The notes: generated by a model from the sequence alone, not told the origin. Shown: positions 17,122 through 26,243, numbered from the stretch's first letter. The stretch is 55,017 bases of DNA from Methylococcaceae bacterium (GCA_004299145.1 SCQD01000074.1:1-55017), one strand, 5' to 3'. Translations and numbers: made by a program.

Positions 17122-20100
17122 TCATCCGCGTTCTTCTCCATAACGCCGGTACAAAATCGGCAGAAAAATCAGCGTCAGCGCCGTGGATGTCACCAGCCCG
17201 CCGATGACGACTATCGCCAGCGGACGCTGAATTTCCGAACCGGGGCCGCTGGCGAACAGCATGGGCACCAGACCGAAAGCGGCGATGCCGGCCGTCATCA
17301 GCACCGGCCGCAGCCTGCGCATGGTGCCTTCCACCACCACCCGGCCCATGTCCATGCCCTGGGCGCGCAGTTGGTTGAAGTAACTGACCAGCACCACGCC
17401 GTTGAGCACGGCAATGCCCAGCAGGGCGATGAAGCCTACGGAAGCGGGTACCGATAAATACTCGCCGGATATCCACAGCCCTACCACGCCGCCTATCATG
17501 GCGAGCGGGATGTTGGACAACACCAGCACCGCCTGGCGCACCGAGCGGAAGGTGGAAAACAACAGCAAAAATATCAGGCCGATAGCCACCGGCACCACCA
17601 AACCCAAGCGGGCGGCGGCGCGCTGCTGGTTTTCGAACTGGCCGCCCCATCTCAGGTAATAGCCGCTGGGCAGCGGCACTGCTTTGTTCACCACCGACCG
17701 GGCTTCTTCCACAAAACCCACCAGGTCGCGGTCCTGCACGTTGCTGCGCACCACGGCGAAGCGCTGGCCTTGTTCCCGGCCCACGGCTACCACGCCTTCC
17801 ACCCGTTCCAGTTTGGCGATGCTGGATAAAGCCGTTTTACGCCCGTCGGGCAGGGCCACTTGCAGCGCCGCCAGGGTGTTCATGTCGCCGGGGCCGCGCA
17901 GGATCAACGGCGTGCGCTGAATGCCTTCCTGCACGATGCCCAGCTGCAAGCCCTCGATGCCGGCGCGCAGGGCTTCCTGCAATTGATCGCCGGTCAGACC
18001 CAGACGCCCCGCCGCCAGCCGGTCCACGTTCAATTGCAGGTATTGCATGCCGCTATTGCGGGTGGTGAATACGTCGCTGGCGCCCGGCACTTTGCGCAAG
18101 GCGGCGGCGATTTCTTCCGCCTTGGCATTGAGCACGGCCAGTTCCGGGCCGTAAAGCTTGACCGCCACGTCGCCGCGCACGCCGGTCAGCATTTCCGTGA
18201 CGCGCATCTGGATGGGCTGGGTGAAGCCGTAAGCGATGCCGGGGAAGTCGTCCATGACTTTACGGATTTCATCGATCAGCGCGTCTTTATCGTTCATGCG
18301 CCACTCCTCTCGCGGTTTGAGCACCATGAACGTATCGGTTTCGTTGAGCCCCATGGGGTCCAGCCCCAATTCATCGGAGCCCAGGCGGGCGGTGATGCGG
18401 GTGACTTCGGGCACGGCTTGCAGAATGGCTTTTTGAATCTGTACGTCCAGACGCGCGGATTGCTCCAGGGTGATGGACGGCAGTTTTTCCACCTGCACGA
18501 TGATATCGCCTTCATCCAGCGTCGGCATGAAGGTTTTGCCGATCTGGCTGAACAGCAACACCGTCACTAGCAACAGCCCTCCGGCGATTTTCACCACCGT
18601 GGCGACGTGCGACAAACACCACAGCAGAATGGGACGGTAGGCGGCGTTCAATTTGCGCGGCAGCCAGGGGTCTTCATGTTCAGGGTGTTTCAGTAGGAAC
18701 GAAGCCAGCACCGGAATGACGGTCATGGACATGAGCAGCGCGCCGGTCAGAGCGAACACGATGGTCAGGGCTACCGGCGCGAACAGCTTGCCTTCGAGGC
18801 CTTCCAGGCTGAGCAGGGGCAGAAACACGATGATGATGATGAGAATGCCGGAGGTGACCGGCACGGAGACTTCCTTGACCGCCCGGTAGATCACGTGCAA
18901 ACCCGGCAGCTTGGCGGCGGCGTCCTGGTCGGCCATGCGGGTGGCGATGTTTTCCACCACCACCACGGCGCCGTCCACCAGCATGCCGATGGCGATGGCG
19001 AGTCCGCCCAGGCTCATCAGATTGGCGGTCAGGCCGAATTGGCGCATCAGGATGAAGGTCCACAGCGCCGCCAGCGGCAAAGACAACGCCACGGTAAGCG
19101 CGGCGCGGACGTCGCCGAGGAACAGCATCAACAGCACGATCACCAGCGCCACCGCTTCAATCAGTGCTTTGACCACGGTATGCACGGCGCGGCCTACCAG
19201 GTCGCTGCGGTTGTAAAACGGGCTCAGTTCTACGCCTTTGGGCAGTACCGGTTTCAGTTCCTCCAATTTTTGCTCCAGTCCGGCGATGACCTGGCGGGCA
19301 TTGGCGCCGCGCAGGGATAGCACCAAGCCCTCTACGGCTTCGGAGGGGTTTGCGGCCGGAGACTGGGGGCTCGATGCTTGATGATTGGGTTCCATCTTTT
19401 GTTCTTCGGCCCCCAGCCTCATACCTCCAGCTTCCAGCCCCCGGCTTTGCGTCACCGCCCCATAGCGGGTCAAAGCGCCGATGCGCACCTCGGCCACGTC
19501 GCCGACGCGGATCGGTACGCCATCCCGCTCCGCCACGACGATGGCGGATAGGTCATCCAGGTTTTTGATGCGGCCTTCCGAGCGCACCAGCAGCGCTTCC
19601 TCGCCTTCGGCGACGCGCCCGGCGCCGTCGTTGCGGTTGTTGCTCAGCAAGGCTGCTTTCAGGTCTTGCAAAGCAATGCCGCGCGAGGCCAGACGCAGGT
19701 GGTCGGGAATTACCTCGAAACTGCGCACCATGCCGCCCAGCACGTTGACGTCTGCCACGCCCGGTACGTTGCGCAGCACCGGGCGGATCACCCAGTCCAG
19801 CAGATTGCGCTTTTCCATCAGCGGCAGATCGCCTTCGATGGTGAACATGAACATTTCACCCAGCGGCGTGGTCATGGGGGCGACACCGCCGTCGATGCCG
19901 TCCGGCAGCTCGGCCCAGACGCCGTTCAGGCGTTCGGCGATTTGCTGGCGCGCCCAGTAAATGTCGGTGCCTTCTTCAAAGTCCACGGTAATATCGGTGA
20001 CCGCGTATTTGGCGATGGAGCGCAGCATGGTCTGTCTGGGGATGCCCAGCAGGCTCAGCTCGATGGGCGCGGTGATGCGCGACTCCACCTCTTCCGGGGT

Positions 20101-20265
20101 CATGCCGGGCGCTTTGATGATGATTTTTACCTGGGTCGGCGACACGTCCGGGAAAGCGTCGATCGGCAGCGCGAGCGCGGCGAAATACCCCGCCACGGCC
20201 ATGAGCGCCGTCATGACCAGCAATAGCAAGCGTTGCGTGAGGGCGAAACGGATGAGATCAGACAT
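17122..20265 (-). CDS. cusA: Heavy-metal efflux RND pump, CusA/CzcA family
   Basis: The inner-membrane proton-driven pump of a tripartite metal exporter, 1047 residues, with the normal two-fold arrangement of large periplasmic loops and twelve membrane segments. The segment GMLVDGAVVVVEN, around residues 425-437, is the heavy-metal family motif. The aspartate six residues before this Asp in CzcA is alanine here, which argues against a typical CzcA, but the metal (Cu/Ag or Zn/Co/Cd) was not settled. Around residues 275-308 there is a low-complexity stretch of about 34 residues (with EEQKMEPNHQASSPQSPAAN) where relatives have a short turn. It is encoded by a repeat-like insert at 19342-19443. 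Transcribed after the outer-membrane and adaptor genes, across about 250 bases of repeats. Confidence 0.95.
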   Translation of the reverse strand: MSDLIRFALTQRLLLLVMTALMAVAGYFAALALPIDAFPDVSPTQVKIIIKAPGMTPEEVESRITAPIELSLLGIPRQTMLRSIAKYAVTDITVDFEEGTDIYWARQQIAERLNGVWAELPDGIDGGVAPMTTPLGEMFMFTIEGDLPLMEKRNLLDWVIRPVLRNVPGVADVNVLGGMVRSFEVIPDHLRLASRGIALQDLKAALLSNNRNDGAGRVAEGEEALLVRSEGRIKNLDDLSAIVVAERDGVPIRVGDVAEVRIGALTRYGAVTQSRGLEAGGMRLGAEEQKMEPNHQASSPQSPAANPSEAVEGLVLSLRGANARQVIAGLEQKLEELKPVLPKGVELSPFYNRSDLVGRAVHTVVKALIEAVALVIVLLMLFLGDVRAALTVALSLPLAALWTFILMRQFGLTANLMSLGGLAIAIGMLVDGAVVVVENIATRMADQDAAAKLPGLHVIYRAVKEVSVPVTSGILIIIIVFLPLLSLEGLEGKLFAPVALTIVFALTGALLMSMTVIPVLASFLLKHPEHEDPWLPRKLNAAYRPILLWCLSHVATVVKIAGGLLLVTVLLFSQIGKTFMPTLDEGDIIVQVEKLPSITLEQSARLDVQIQKAILQAVPEVTRITARLGSDELGLDPMGLNETDTFMVLKPREEWRMNDKDALIDEIRKVMDDFPGIAYGFTQPIQMRVTEMLTGVRGDVAVKLYGPELAVLNAKAEEIAAALRKVPGASDVFTTRNSGMQYLQLNVDRLAAGRLGLTGDQLQEALRAGIEGLQLGIVQEGIQRTPLILRGPGDMNTLAALQVALPDGRKTALSSIAKLERVEGVVAVGREQGQRFAVVRSNVQDRDLVGFVEEARSVVNKAVPLPSGYYLRWGGQFENQQRAAARLGLVVPVAIGLIFLLLFSTFRSVRQAVLVLSNIPLAMIGGVVGLWISGEYLSVPASVGFIALLGIAVLNGVVLVSYFNQLRAQGMDMGRVVVEGTMRRLRPVLMTAGIAAFGLVPMLFASGPGSEIQRPLAIVVIGGLVTSTALTLIFLPILYRRYGEERG
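19342..19443 (-). repeat. In-frame repeat-like insert inside cusA
   Basis: About 100 bases that interrupt the conserved periplasmic region of cusA without shifting the frame. The segment carries imperfect inverted arms of the type GAGRCTGGGGGC / GCCCCCAGYCTC around a centre, plus GGCTGGAAGCTGGAGG, quite unlike the neighbouring codons. Only this copy is in the window. Boundaries are judged from where the protein departs from family expectation. Confidence 0.55.
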
Positions 20266-20298
20266 AAAGTAGCTTTGGGTTAAGTATGTTTTACGCTC

Positions 20299-20498
20299 GT
20301 TCCCAAGCTCCAGTTTGGGAACGCCGCACGGGAAGCTCCGGTTTCCAGGGGTTGAGACTATCCGGTGGGTTAGGTTTGGGTGAGGTTTATAGTTTCACCC
20401 CTGCCGATACTTGAGCAGGGACCGGGGTTTGCCCCCGGCCCAAGAACGACATTTCCAGGGACCGGCCAACTTTGTAGGGTACGCTCAGCGTACCCTAC
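20299..20498. repeat. Palindromic repeats between cusB and cusA
   Basis: GTTCCCAAGC.../...TTGGGAAC at 20299-20322, GGAAGCTCCGGTTTCC at 20331-20346 and a perfect 25-base palindrome GTAGGGTACGC/GCGTACCCTAC at 20474-20498. They fill much of the gap between the adaptor and pump genes. Members of the same families lie at 2.0, 9.4, 14.0, 21.6 and 35.5 kb. Confidence 0.85.
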
Positions 20499-20513
20499 GA
20501 ACTAAAACCCCTG

Positions 20514-21767
20514 CTACGGCTCCTTTTCCTCGGTCCACTTGGCCTTGATGGCCGCCACGCCTTGCACGGCCACCGCATCGCCCACCGTCAAAGGCCCACG
20601 CAACACCAACTCCCCGTTGCTCTGTCCCAACGATTCCACCCGGCGCGGCTCAAATCCCCGCGCGGTCTGCACGAACACATAAGCCGCGTCGGCGTGGCGC
20701 GCCAATGCCGAGGCCGGCACGCGCCACAACTTTTCCGCTGCCTCGGCGCGCAAAATGTCCACGCCTACCGTCTGGCCGGGGTAAAGCCCATTCACCAGCG
20801 CCTGGCCGGCACGAGGCGGTTGATTTTCAAACTCCGCCCGCGCTATCACGCTGTGGGTGGTGGGCAGTACCTGACGACCGACGCCGCTGATGCGGGCAAC
20901 CAGCGCTTGGCCTTTGACGCGCACCTGATCGCCCATCGCGACGTTGCCCACTTGCTCCGGCGGCAAGTCGATTTCCAGCCACAGCCGGCTCATGTCGGCG
21001 ACCCGGAACAACGGCGCCAGTTGGTCTACCTGCTGGCCGGTGGTGATGAGTTTTTCCAGCACCATGCCGGTCATCGGCGCTTTGATGGCCAAATGATCGC
21101 TGAGCTTTTGCGTTTTAATCAGGCGCTCCACTTCGGCCCGGCTCATGCCGGCAATCGTCAGCACCTGGCGGACTTCGCTGTCGCCGGCGGATTGTTTGTC
21201 GTGCTGGTTGCGGGTTTCTTCCCAGCGACGCTTGGGGATGGCGCCCTCGGTCAGCAGCTTTTCGTCGCGCGACAGCAGGCTGTCGGCCAAGCGGTGCTCG
21301 TTGGAGGCTTGCAGCGCTTCGCGCTGTAGCGTTAAAAACGCGGCGCTGGCCAGTTGCGCCAGTTCCTGTCCCTGCACCACGCTGTCGCCCACCGCCACGT
21401 CGACGCGGCTGACCAGGCCGGCGTGGGGTGTGCTGACCATGAATTCGCGGCCCGGCGGCACCACCACGCGCGCCGAAGCCGTCAACAGCGGCACCGCATC
21501 GGCAACTTGTACTTGAGCGGTGCGGATATCCAGTTTGCCGGCTTGTGCGGCGTCGATGGGGATGAGCGTATCGGCATAGGCCAGACTGGTGCCCGAGAGA
21601 ACGGCGGCCAGGGTTAAGATACGCAGTCTTGTAGGGTACGCTGTGCGTACCTGGTGTCCCACAAGGTTGGCGGCCATCCGTGTAAAAAAGCGGAATTCCA
21701 GTAATGGCGCCCACAGCGCTCCGAATCTGGTACGCACAGCGTACCCTACAGAAAATAAACGTGTCAT
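20514..21767 (-). CDS. cusB: RND efflux periplasmic adaptor, CusB type
   Basis: Membrane-fusion protein linking the pump to the outer-membrane channel, 417 residues from ATG 21767, which has a GGGAG site and overlaps the upstream gene by four bases. A barrel-sandwich hybrid (about residues 95-215 with an alpha hairpin inside), a beta-barrel and a C-terminal region match the CusB/CzcB family. The N-terminus is odd. MTRLFS is followed by about 40 residues encoded by a palindromic repeat element (the stretch flanked by GYAVRT and VRTAYP), and only then by a standard signal sequence ending in SLAYA. Removing the element would join MTRLFS directly to RLRILTLAAVLSG, a normal signal peptide. Export could be weakened, or an internal start might be used. 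Confidence 0.92.
   Translation of the reverse strand: MTRLFSVGYAVRTRFGALWAPLLEFRFFTRMAANLVGHQVRTAYPTRLRILTLAAVLSGTSLAYADTLIPIDAAQAGKLDIRTAQVQVADAVPLLTASARVVVPPGREFMVSTPHAGLVSRVDVAVGDSVVQGQELAQLASAAFLTLQREALQASNEHRLADSLLSRDEKLLTEGAIPKRRWEETRNQHDKQSAGDSEVRQVLTIAGMSRAEVERLIKTQKLSDHLAIKAPMTGMVLEKLITTGQQVDQLAPLFRVADMSRLWLEIDLPPEQVGNVAMGDQVRVKGQALVARISGVGRQVLPTTHSVIARAEFENQPPRAGQALVNGLYPGQTVGVDILRAEAAEKLWRVPASALARHADAAYVFVQTARGFEPRRVESLGQSNGELVLRGPLTVGDAVAVQGVAAIKAKWTEEKEP
21631..21749 (-). repeat. About 120-bp inverted-repeat element in the 5' coding part of cusB
   Basis: The ends are GTAGGGTACGCTGTGCGTACC (first 20 bases are GTAGGGTACGCTGTGCGTAC) and its exact reverse complement, around an inner segment of about 77 bases. 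The element sits between codon 6 and the signal peptide and keeps the reading frame open. The same arms form the smaller unit at 9366-9415. Confidence 0.85.
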
Positions 21768-23017
21768 GGCATTTCTCCCACTACCTGGTTGTATCGGGCG
21801 GTGTCGCGCTTGCATTGGATGGACAGCAATTCGGCGTCCTGGATGGCGGTGCGGGCGGCTCCTTCGATCTTGAGCAAATCGAGCAATTCCATTTCGCCGG
21901 CCTCAAAACTGCTGCGGCTGATGTCGAAATGGCGTTCGGCCAGCTTTTTGCGTTGCTGCGCCACGGCCAGTTGCGCTTTATCCACGGCCAGACGGCGTTC
22001 GGCTTCGTGCAGAAAACGCTCCAGTTGCCGCGCCAGCAGGTCGCGTTCGGCGATGGCCTGGTTCAGCTTGACGTTGGCGTCCGCCTCGACCGGCGCGTTG
22101 TAATCGCCGCCGCCGAAAGGCACTTGCACGACCAGGTTGGTGGAGTCGTCCCGCGCCAAACCGCGTTCGAACCAATCATGCTGGGTGCCGACCAATACCG
22201 TGGGCTGGTTGCCCTGCTTGGAAGTGCGTACCCATTCCAGTTCGGCGCGGGCGCGCTCCACGGCGGTGTTGGCCGCCGTCATGGCGGGATGGGTGTCGGC
22301 GATTGCAACCAGTGGGCTGGGGGGTTCGTCGAAAGCGCCAGGCAGCCGGTCCAAGCGCGTCAAATTGCCGTATGCCTGGAGGGTCTGCGCGAGATTGGCT
22401 TCGGCCTCGGTGACTGCATTGAGCTTTTCCAGGTTGTCGCTTTGTGCCAGCAGCAAATCGGCACGCGCCAGATCGCCGGCTTCCACGCGCAAACGCACCG
22501 TGTTGGTGAGACGGCTGGACACGTCGTAGACCTGTTTGGCCAAACGGAAGCGGCTTTCCGCCGCTGCGATATCCCACAATAGTTCCCGCACCAGGCCTGC
22601 CACCTCGTAGCGTAGCGTACGCTGGAACTCGGCGGCATTGGCCGTGGCCCTATCCGCCAGGTGCTGCCCCGCCGCTTTCTGTCCCCACATCCACAAGGGC
22701 AGTTGGAGGCCGGTTTGAACCTGCTTGATGCCGCGATTACGGCTCAAGGAATCGTCGATGTATTGGGCATACAGCGCGGGATAGCCGGGCAGCCAGCTGT
22801 CGCCGCGCCGATGCAATGCCACGGCTTCTTCTTCCATGGCTCCCGCGACCGCCATTTTGGGGTAGGTTTCCGTAGCCAGATCAACCAGTTGTTTCAGACT
22901 CAGGCTGGTATCGCTGGGCCAGTGCTCATCCCCATCGCCCGCCATTGCCGCCGGCGAGACTACGCCAAGCAGTACTACATAAAACAGCGCCAAGCAGCGC
23001 CGAAGATCGAAGGCCAT
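21764..23017 (-). CDS. cusC: Outer-membrane efflux channel, TolC/CusC type
   Basis: Outer-membrane component of the metal exporter, 417 residues from the ATG at 23017. This start has a GGAG site nine bases upstream and a clean signal peptide (LFYVVLLGVVSPAAMAG). An upstream ATG (23032) and a TTG (23047) in the same frame are less well supported. The protein shows the duplicated outer-membrane efflux pattern of alternating long helices, with residues about 60-230 and 250-410 as the two repeats. There is no obvious lipobox. The gene is first of three in the order C-B-A and overlaps cusB by four bases. Confidence 0.9.
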   Translation of the reverse strand: MAFDLRRCLALFYVVLLGVVSPAAMAGDGDEHWPSDTSLSLKQLVDLATETYPKMAVAGAMEEEAVALHRRGDSWLPGYPALYAQYIDDSLSRNRGIKQVQTGLQLPLWMWGQKAAGQHLADRATANAAEFQRTLRYEVAGLVRELLWDIAAAESRFRLAKQVYDVSSRLTNTVRLRVEAGDLARADLLLAQSDNLEKLNAVTEAEANLAQTLQAYGNLTRLDRLPGAFDEPPSPLVAIADTHPAMTAANTAVERARAELEWVRTSKQGNQPTVLVGTQHDWFERGLARDDSTNLVVQVPFGGGDYNAPVEADANVKLNQAIAERDLLARQLERFLHEAERRLAVDKAQLAVAQQRKKLAERHFDISRSSFEAGEMELLDLLKIEGAARTAIQDAELLSIQCKRDTARYNQVVGEMP

Positions 23018-23084
23018 AGCCGAAAACTCCATAATGGGCGCCTGCAAGGCAGAAAGCGGCCCGGTTTACCGTAAAAAAGCGCGA

Positions 23085-23504
23085 TTAAACGGTAAGCGAT
23101 GGCGGCGCACGCGGCAGAGCGTGCCGATAGTGGGGGGAGGGAAGAAAAGGCGGAACCGCAACAGCGCCGGGCGGCGTTGGTGCAGCGGTTTGGGGGATGG
23201 CGGGCGCCGGCAGTGGCAGCAGCGCCGTATCGGCGGCGGCCAACGCAGGCAAAGGCTTGTGTTGCAGGCCAGTGGCGATGCTCACCACCATGCCGGGCAA
23301 CTCTTGCTGCTGGCCGTTTGCCTGGCAGGCGGCTTGATCGGCCAACACGGTCAGCGCTTCAATGCCCGGCAAGTGCACGCTGCCGGGCTCCACTTCGCCG
23401 CCGACGTGGGCGTGCACCAGCGGCGCCGCCAGTTGGGCGACGATCAGCAGCAGGACCAGCAGGGTTTTGCAGGAGGCCCGCAAGGGCGCGAGAGTGATCG
23501 GCAT
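23085..23504 (-). CDS. Small exported protein upstream of the metal efflux operon, unknown
   Basis: A 139-residue protein that I do not recognise. From the ATG at 23504 it has a hydrophobic signal segment (LLVLLLIVAQLAAPLVHAH) and a mature part that ends in a proline- and alanine-rich tail with several histidines. It begins near the end of the antiporter gene and stops about 70 bases before cusC on the same strand. A role in metal handling in the periplasm is suggested only by this position. The start is uncertain because no strong ribosome binding site precedes it. Confidence 0.6.
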   Translation of the reverse strand: MPITLAPLRASCKTLLVLLLIVAQLAAPLVHAHVGGEVEPGSVHLPGIEALTVLADQAACQANGQQQELPGMVVSIATGLQHKPLPALAAADTALLPLPAPAIPQTAAPTPPGAVAVPPFLPSPHYRHALPRAPPSLTV

Positions 23505-23532
23505 GGCGCTGATTATGCGACTGTTCCTGATT

Positions 23533-24882
23533 TCAGCGCAACCACTCATACTGCAAATACCAGATGGCAAACGAGCCGAAAAAGTTCACCAGCACCGCCG
23601 GCAAAAACTTGAGGTGCGCGGCGAAGGTGTAGCTGCGCTCGATGGACATGGTCATGACGCCGGCGGCGGAGCCCACCACGGTCAGGCTGCCGCCGACGCC
23701 GACCATGAGCGTGTTGAGCGTCCATTGCTCCACCCCCAGCGCGGGGTTGGACATGATGGCGGCGGCTTCCAGCAGGTTGTTGTCGATAAAGCTGGATACC
23801 AGGCCGAGCAACACGTTGACGAAAGTGGGCGACTCATGTTCGTACAGCCAGGCGATGTAGGACAGCCAGCCCACGTGGCTCAGCGCCGCCATGCCGGTGA
23901 TGATGCCGATGTAATACATCAGCGTGCTCCATTGCACCTTTTGCAGCTGAATTTCCACCGGTACCTCGACGCCTTTCAGCTTCAGGACCCAGGTATACAG
24001 CATCACCACGCCCAGGCCGGTGCCGATGGCGAATTCGATGTCCACCTGCAAAAACAGATTGAGCAGCACGGCGCCGACGATGGCGCACAGACAGATGACG
24101 GTCAGCGCGATGCCGCCGGGTTTGATGTTGCTGCGTCCTATACTCAGCGCCGTTTGATCATCCCTGCGCCGGCCCGGCCTGGAAAGATGATGCTCGCAGT
24201 CGGCCAGCGGTTTGATCAAGCCGCCGTATTCCAGACGGCGCAAATAGAATACGTGCAGCACCAGGGCGGTGAGCAGCCAGCCGCACAGGCTGGCCGGCAG
24301 CAACAGCAACAGGTGGCTGAGCGTCAGCTTGCCGGCCAATATCACCATCAGGCTGGTGGAGGTGCCGACGAACCAGACGCCCGAGTTGGAGGCGACGATG
24401 ATGTTGCACAGCGCCAGGTGCGTGTATTTTTGATGGGTGGAAATATTGCGGATGGCGTGGCCGAACACCATCGAGGTGGTCAGGCTGCTGATGAACGGAC
24501 TCAACAGCGCGCAGAAAAAACCGGTCGCCCAGAATATGCCCCGCGCCCCGAACCCCTTGCTCATCAGGAATGCGGTCAAAGCGCCGAACACGTTCCGCTC
24601 GTCGAGGATTTCCACCATCATCCACATGAAGGCCATGAAGGTAATCAGGGCGAACAGGTTTTCCTTGGTTTCCGCCTGCATGATTTTCAGCGCGTGGAAG
24701 CGCTCCGGTCCTTCGCCGGTGATCAGGTAGTACACGCCCAAGACCGCCATGGACGACATCATCAGCAAAGCCGGTTTGAATTTGTCCAGGCCCAGCCTGA
24801 CTTCCAGGATGATGAGCACGATGCCCGTCACAAAAATGGCGAGCACGATGAAACCGATGGGTGAAAGCGGCAGTATGGGCAT
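23533..24882 (-). CDS. nhaD: Sodium/proton antiporter, NhaD type
   Basis: A polytopic inner-membrane protein of the ion-transporter superfamily that includes NhaD and arsenite permeases. About eleven to twelve hydrophobic segments are spread over 449 residues. The run ALLSPFISSLTTSMVFGHAI and the later SSFIDNNLLEAAAIM match NhaD proteins, which exchange Na+ (or Li+) for protons. The ATG at 24882 gives a normal NhaD opening (IGFIVLAIFV). A TTG at 24906 would add eight residues. The gene lies 45 bases after the nucleotidase gene and just before the small exported protein, all on the minus strand. Confidence 0.85.
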   Translation of the reverse strand: MPILPLSPIGFIVLAIFVTGIVLIILEVRLGLDKFKPALLMMSSMAVLGVYYLITGEGPERFHALKIMQAETKENLFALITFMAFMWMMVEILDERNVFGALTAFLMSKGFGARGIFWATGFFCALLSPFISSLTTSMVFGHAIRNISTHQKYTHLALCNIIVASNSGVWFVGTSTSLMVILAGKLTLSHLLLLLPASLCGWLLTALVLHVFYLRRLEYGGLIKPLADCEHHLSRPGRRRDDQTALSIGRSNIKPGGIALTVICLCAIVGAVLLNLFLQVDIEFAIGTGLGVVMLYTWVLKLKGVEVPVEIQLQKVQWSTLMYYIGIITGMAALSHVGWLSYIAWLYEHESPTFVNVLLGLVSSFIDNNLLEAAAIMSNPALGVEQWTLNTLMVGVGGSLTVVGSAAGVMTMSIERSYTFAAHLKFLPAVLVNFFGSFAIWYLQYEWLR

Positions 24883-24927
24883 GGATAGGCGCTGGAAGTT
24901 TTCCAATAGGACGGTTGCCGCTTTTAA

Positions 24928-25587
24928 TCAGGCCGGCTTCGGCATCAGCTCGCGTAAATCCTCTATCGCTGTGAATTCGTCGATGGCGCGCACCGCTTGG
25001 CGCGAATCGGGTTTGCGGATGGCGTATAGATGGGCAAAACCGTAAGCCTTTGCGGAGCGCAGTACCGCCAGGCTGTCGTCGATCAGTGCGGTGCGGTGCG
25101 GTTGGAACGGTTCCAGATTTTGCAATTGCGGCCAAAAAGCGGGGTTTTCCTTGGGCAAACCGAATTGGTGCGAGCTGACGATGACGTCGAAAAACTCGTG
25201 CAGACAGGTTTTTTCCAGCTTGAGGCTGAGCGACTTGGGGTGGGCGTTGGTCACCAGTACCAGGCGTTTGCCTTGGTTGCGGGCAGCCTCCAGAAACTCG
25301 CCGACGTGCGGCAGCATGCTGATCAGTCCGGCGACTTCGGATTTCAGGCCAGCGATGTCCAGCGCCAGTACTTCGCTCCAATAATCCAGGCAGTACCACT
25401 CGATGCGCCCTTCCATGGCCTTGAAGCGCGGCACCAGTTCCTGTTTGGCCGCCGCCGGCGACAAGCCCCGGCTTTGCGCATAGCGCAGCGGTACGAATTC
25501 TTGCCAGAAATGATTGTCGAAATTCAGATCCAGCAAGGTTCCGTCCATATCGAAAAAAATGCTGTCGATTTGCTTCCAGGGCATCAT
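24928..25587 (-). CDS. yrfG: HAD-family nucleotidase, YrfG (GMP/IMP 5'-nucleotidase) type
   Basis: A 219-residue HAD hydrolase. Motif I is FFDMDGTLLDL (nucleophile and acid/base aspartates), motif II lies in LVTNAHP, the motif III lysine is in GLPKENP and motif IV is ALIDDS. Length and the LRYAQSRGLS region match the E. coli YrfG group, which dephosphorylates GMP and IMP. It is divergent from nudE across a 44-base gap, the same neighbourhood as in E. coli, which supports the assignment. The first two codons are both ATG, and either may be used. Confidence 0.88.
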   Translation of the reverse strand: MMPWKQIDSIFFDMDGTLLDLNFDNHFWQEFVPLRYAQSRGLSPAAAKQELVPRFKAMEGRIEWYCLDYWSEVLALDIAGLKSEVAGLISMLPHVGEFLEAARNQGKRLVLVTNAHPKSLSLKLEKTCLHEFFDVIVSSHQFGLPKENPAFWPQLQNLEPFQPHRTALIDDSLAVLRSAKAYGFAHLYAIRKPDSRQAVRAIDEFTAIEDLRELMPKPA

Positions 25588-25631
25588 GGCAGACAGTATA
25601 TCCTATAGCTTCTTCAACTCACGCCAAGCCC

Positions 25632-26183
25632 ATGAATCCGCAACTTCCCACCATCCTCGGCAGAGAAATCGTCAGTCAAAGCGCTTACGTCATCGTCGAA
25701 GCGTTGGACCTGCAATTTTCCAACGGCGCGCGCCGGCGTTTCGAGCGCATCGCCCCCAACGGCACCAACGCCGCGGTGTTGGTAGTGCCCATGCTGGACC
25801 CGGACACGGTGCTGCTGGTACGCGAATACGCCTGCGGCATGCACCGCTACGAACTGGGACTGCCCAAGGGGCAGGTGCCGCAGGGTGAGGATTTGCTGGC
25901 GGGCGCCAATCGGGAACTGATGGAAGAAACCGGCTACGGTGCGCGCAAACTGGAGCGGCTGACGGCGATGACCATCGCCCCGGCCTACATCGCCCACGCT
26001 TCGGAAATCGTGCTGGCCGAAGAACTTTACCCAGAGTCCAGGGAGGGCGATGAGCCGGAAGCGCTGGAAGTCGTGCCCTGGTCGCTGCGGCGTCTGGATG
26101 AACTGCTGGGCAGCGGCGAATGCAGCGAAGCGCGCACCATCGCCGCGTTGTACATGGTCAAGGACCGGTATCGGCGGCTATAA
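25632..26183 (+). CDS. nudE: ADP-compounds hydrolase NudE
   Basis: A 183-residue Nudix hydrolase that cleaves ADP-ribose, NADH and diadenosine polyphosphates to AMP. The Nudix box is visible as GQVPQGEDLLAGANRELMEE and the following TG (about residues 79-101). The opening up to RFERIAP and the closing DEL..R.A segments match NudE. Divergent from the nucleotidase gene. The next gene starts 60 bases on, in the same direction. Confidence 0.92.
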   Translation: MNPQLPTILGREIVSQSAYVIVEALDLQFSNGARRRFERIAPNGTNAAVLVVPMLDPDTVLLVREYACGMHRYELGLPKGQVPQGEDLLAGANRELMEETGYGARKLERLTAMTIAPAYIAHASEIVLAEELYPESREGDEPEALEVVPWSLRRLDELLGSGECSEARTIAALYMVKDRYRRL

Positions 26184-26243
26184 GTTTGCATGCGATCTTA
26201 GGCGGCAAATGAACAACTCACCGACCAATAGCAGGCCGATACC

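Noticed and set aside
17122-20265. CzcA with certain Co/Zn/Cd specificity
   Set aside because: The membrane-segment aspartate pattern does not match typical CzcA, so the metal is left open.
23362-24864. 500-codon plus-strand frame opposite nhaD
   Set aside because: Shadow frame with His/Gln/Arg-rich composition and no family. The minus strand encodes a full set of membrane segments.
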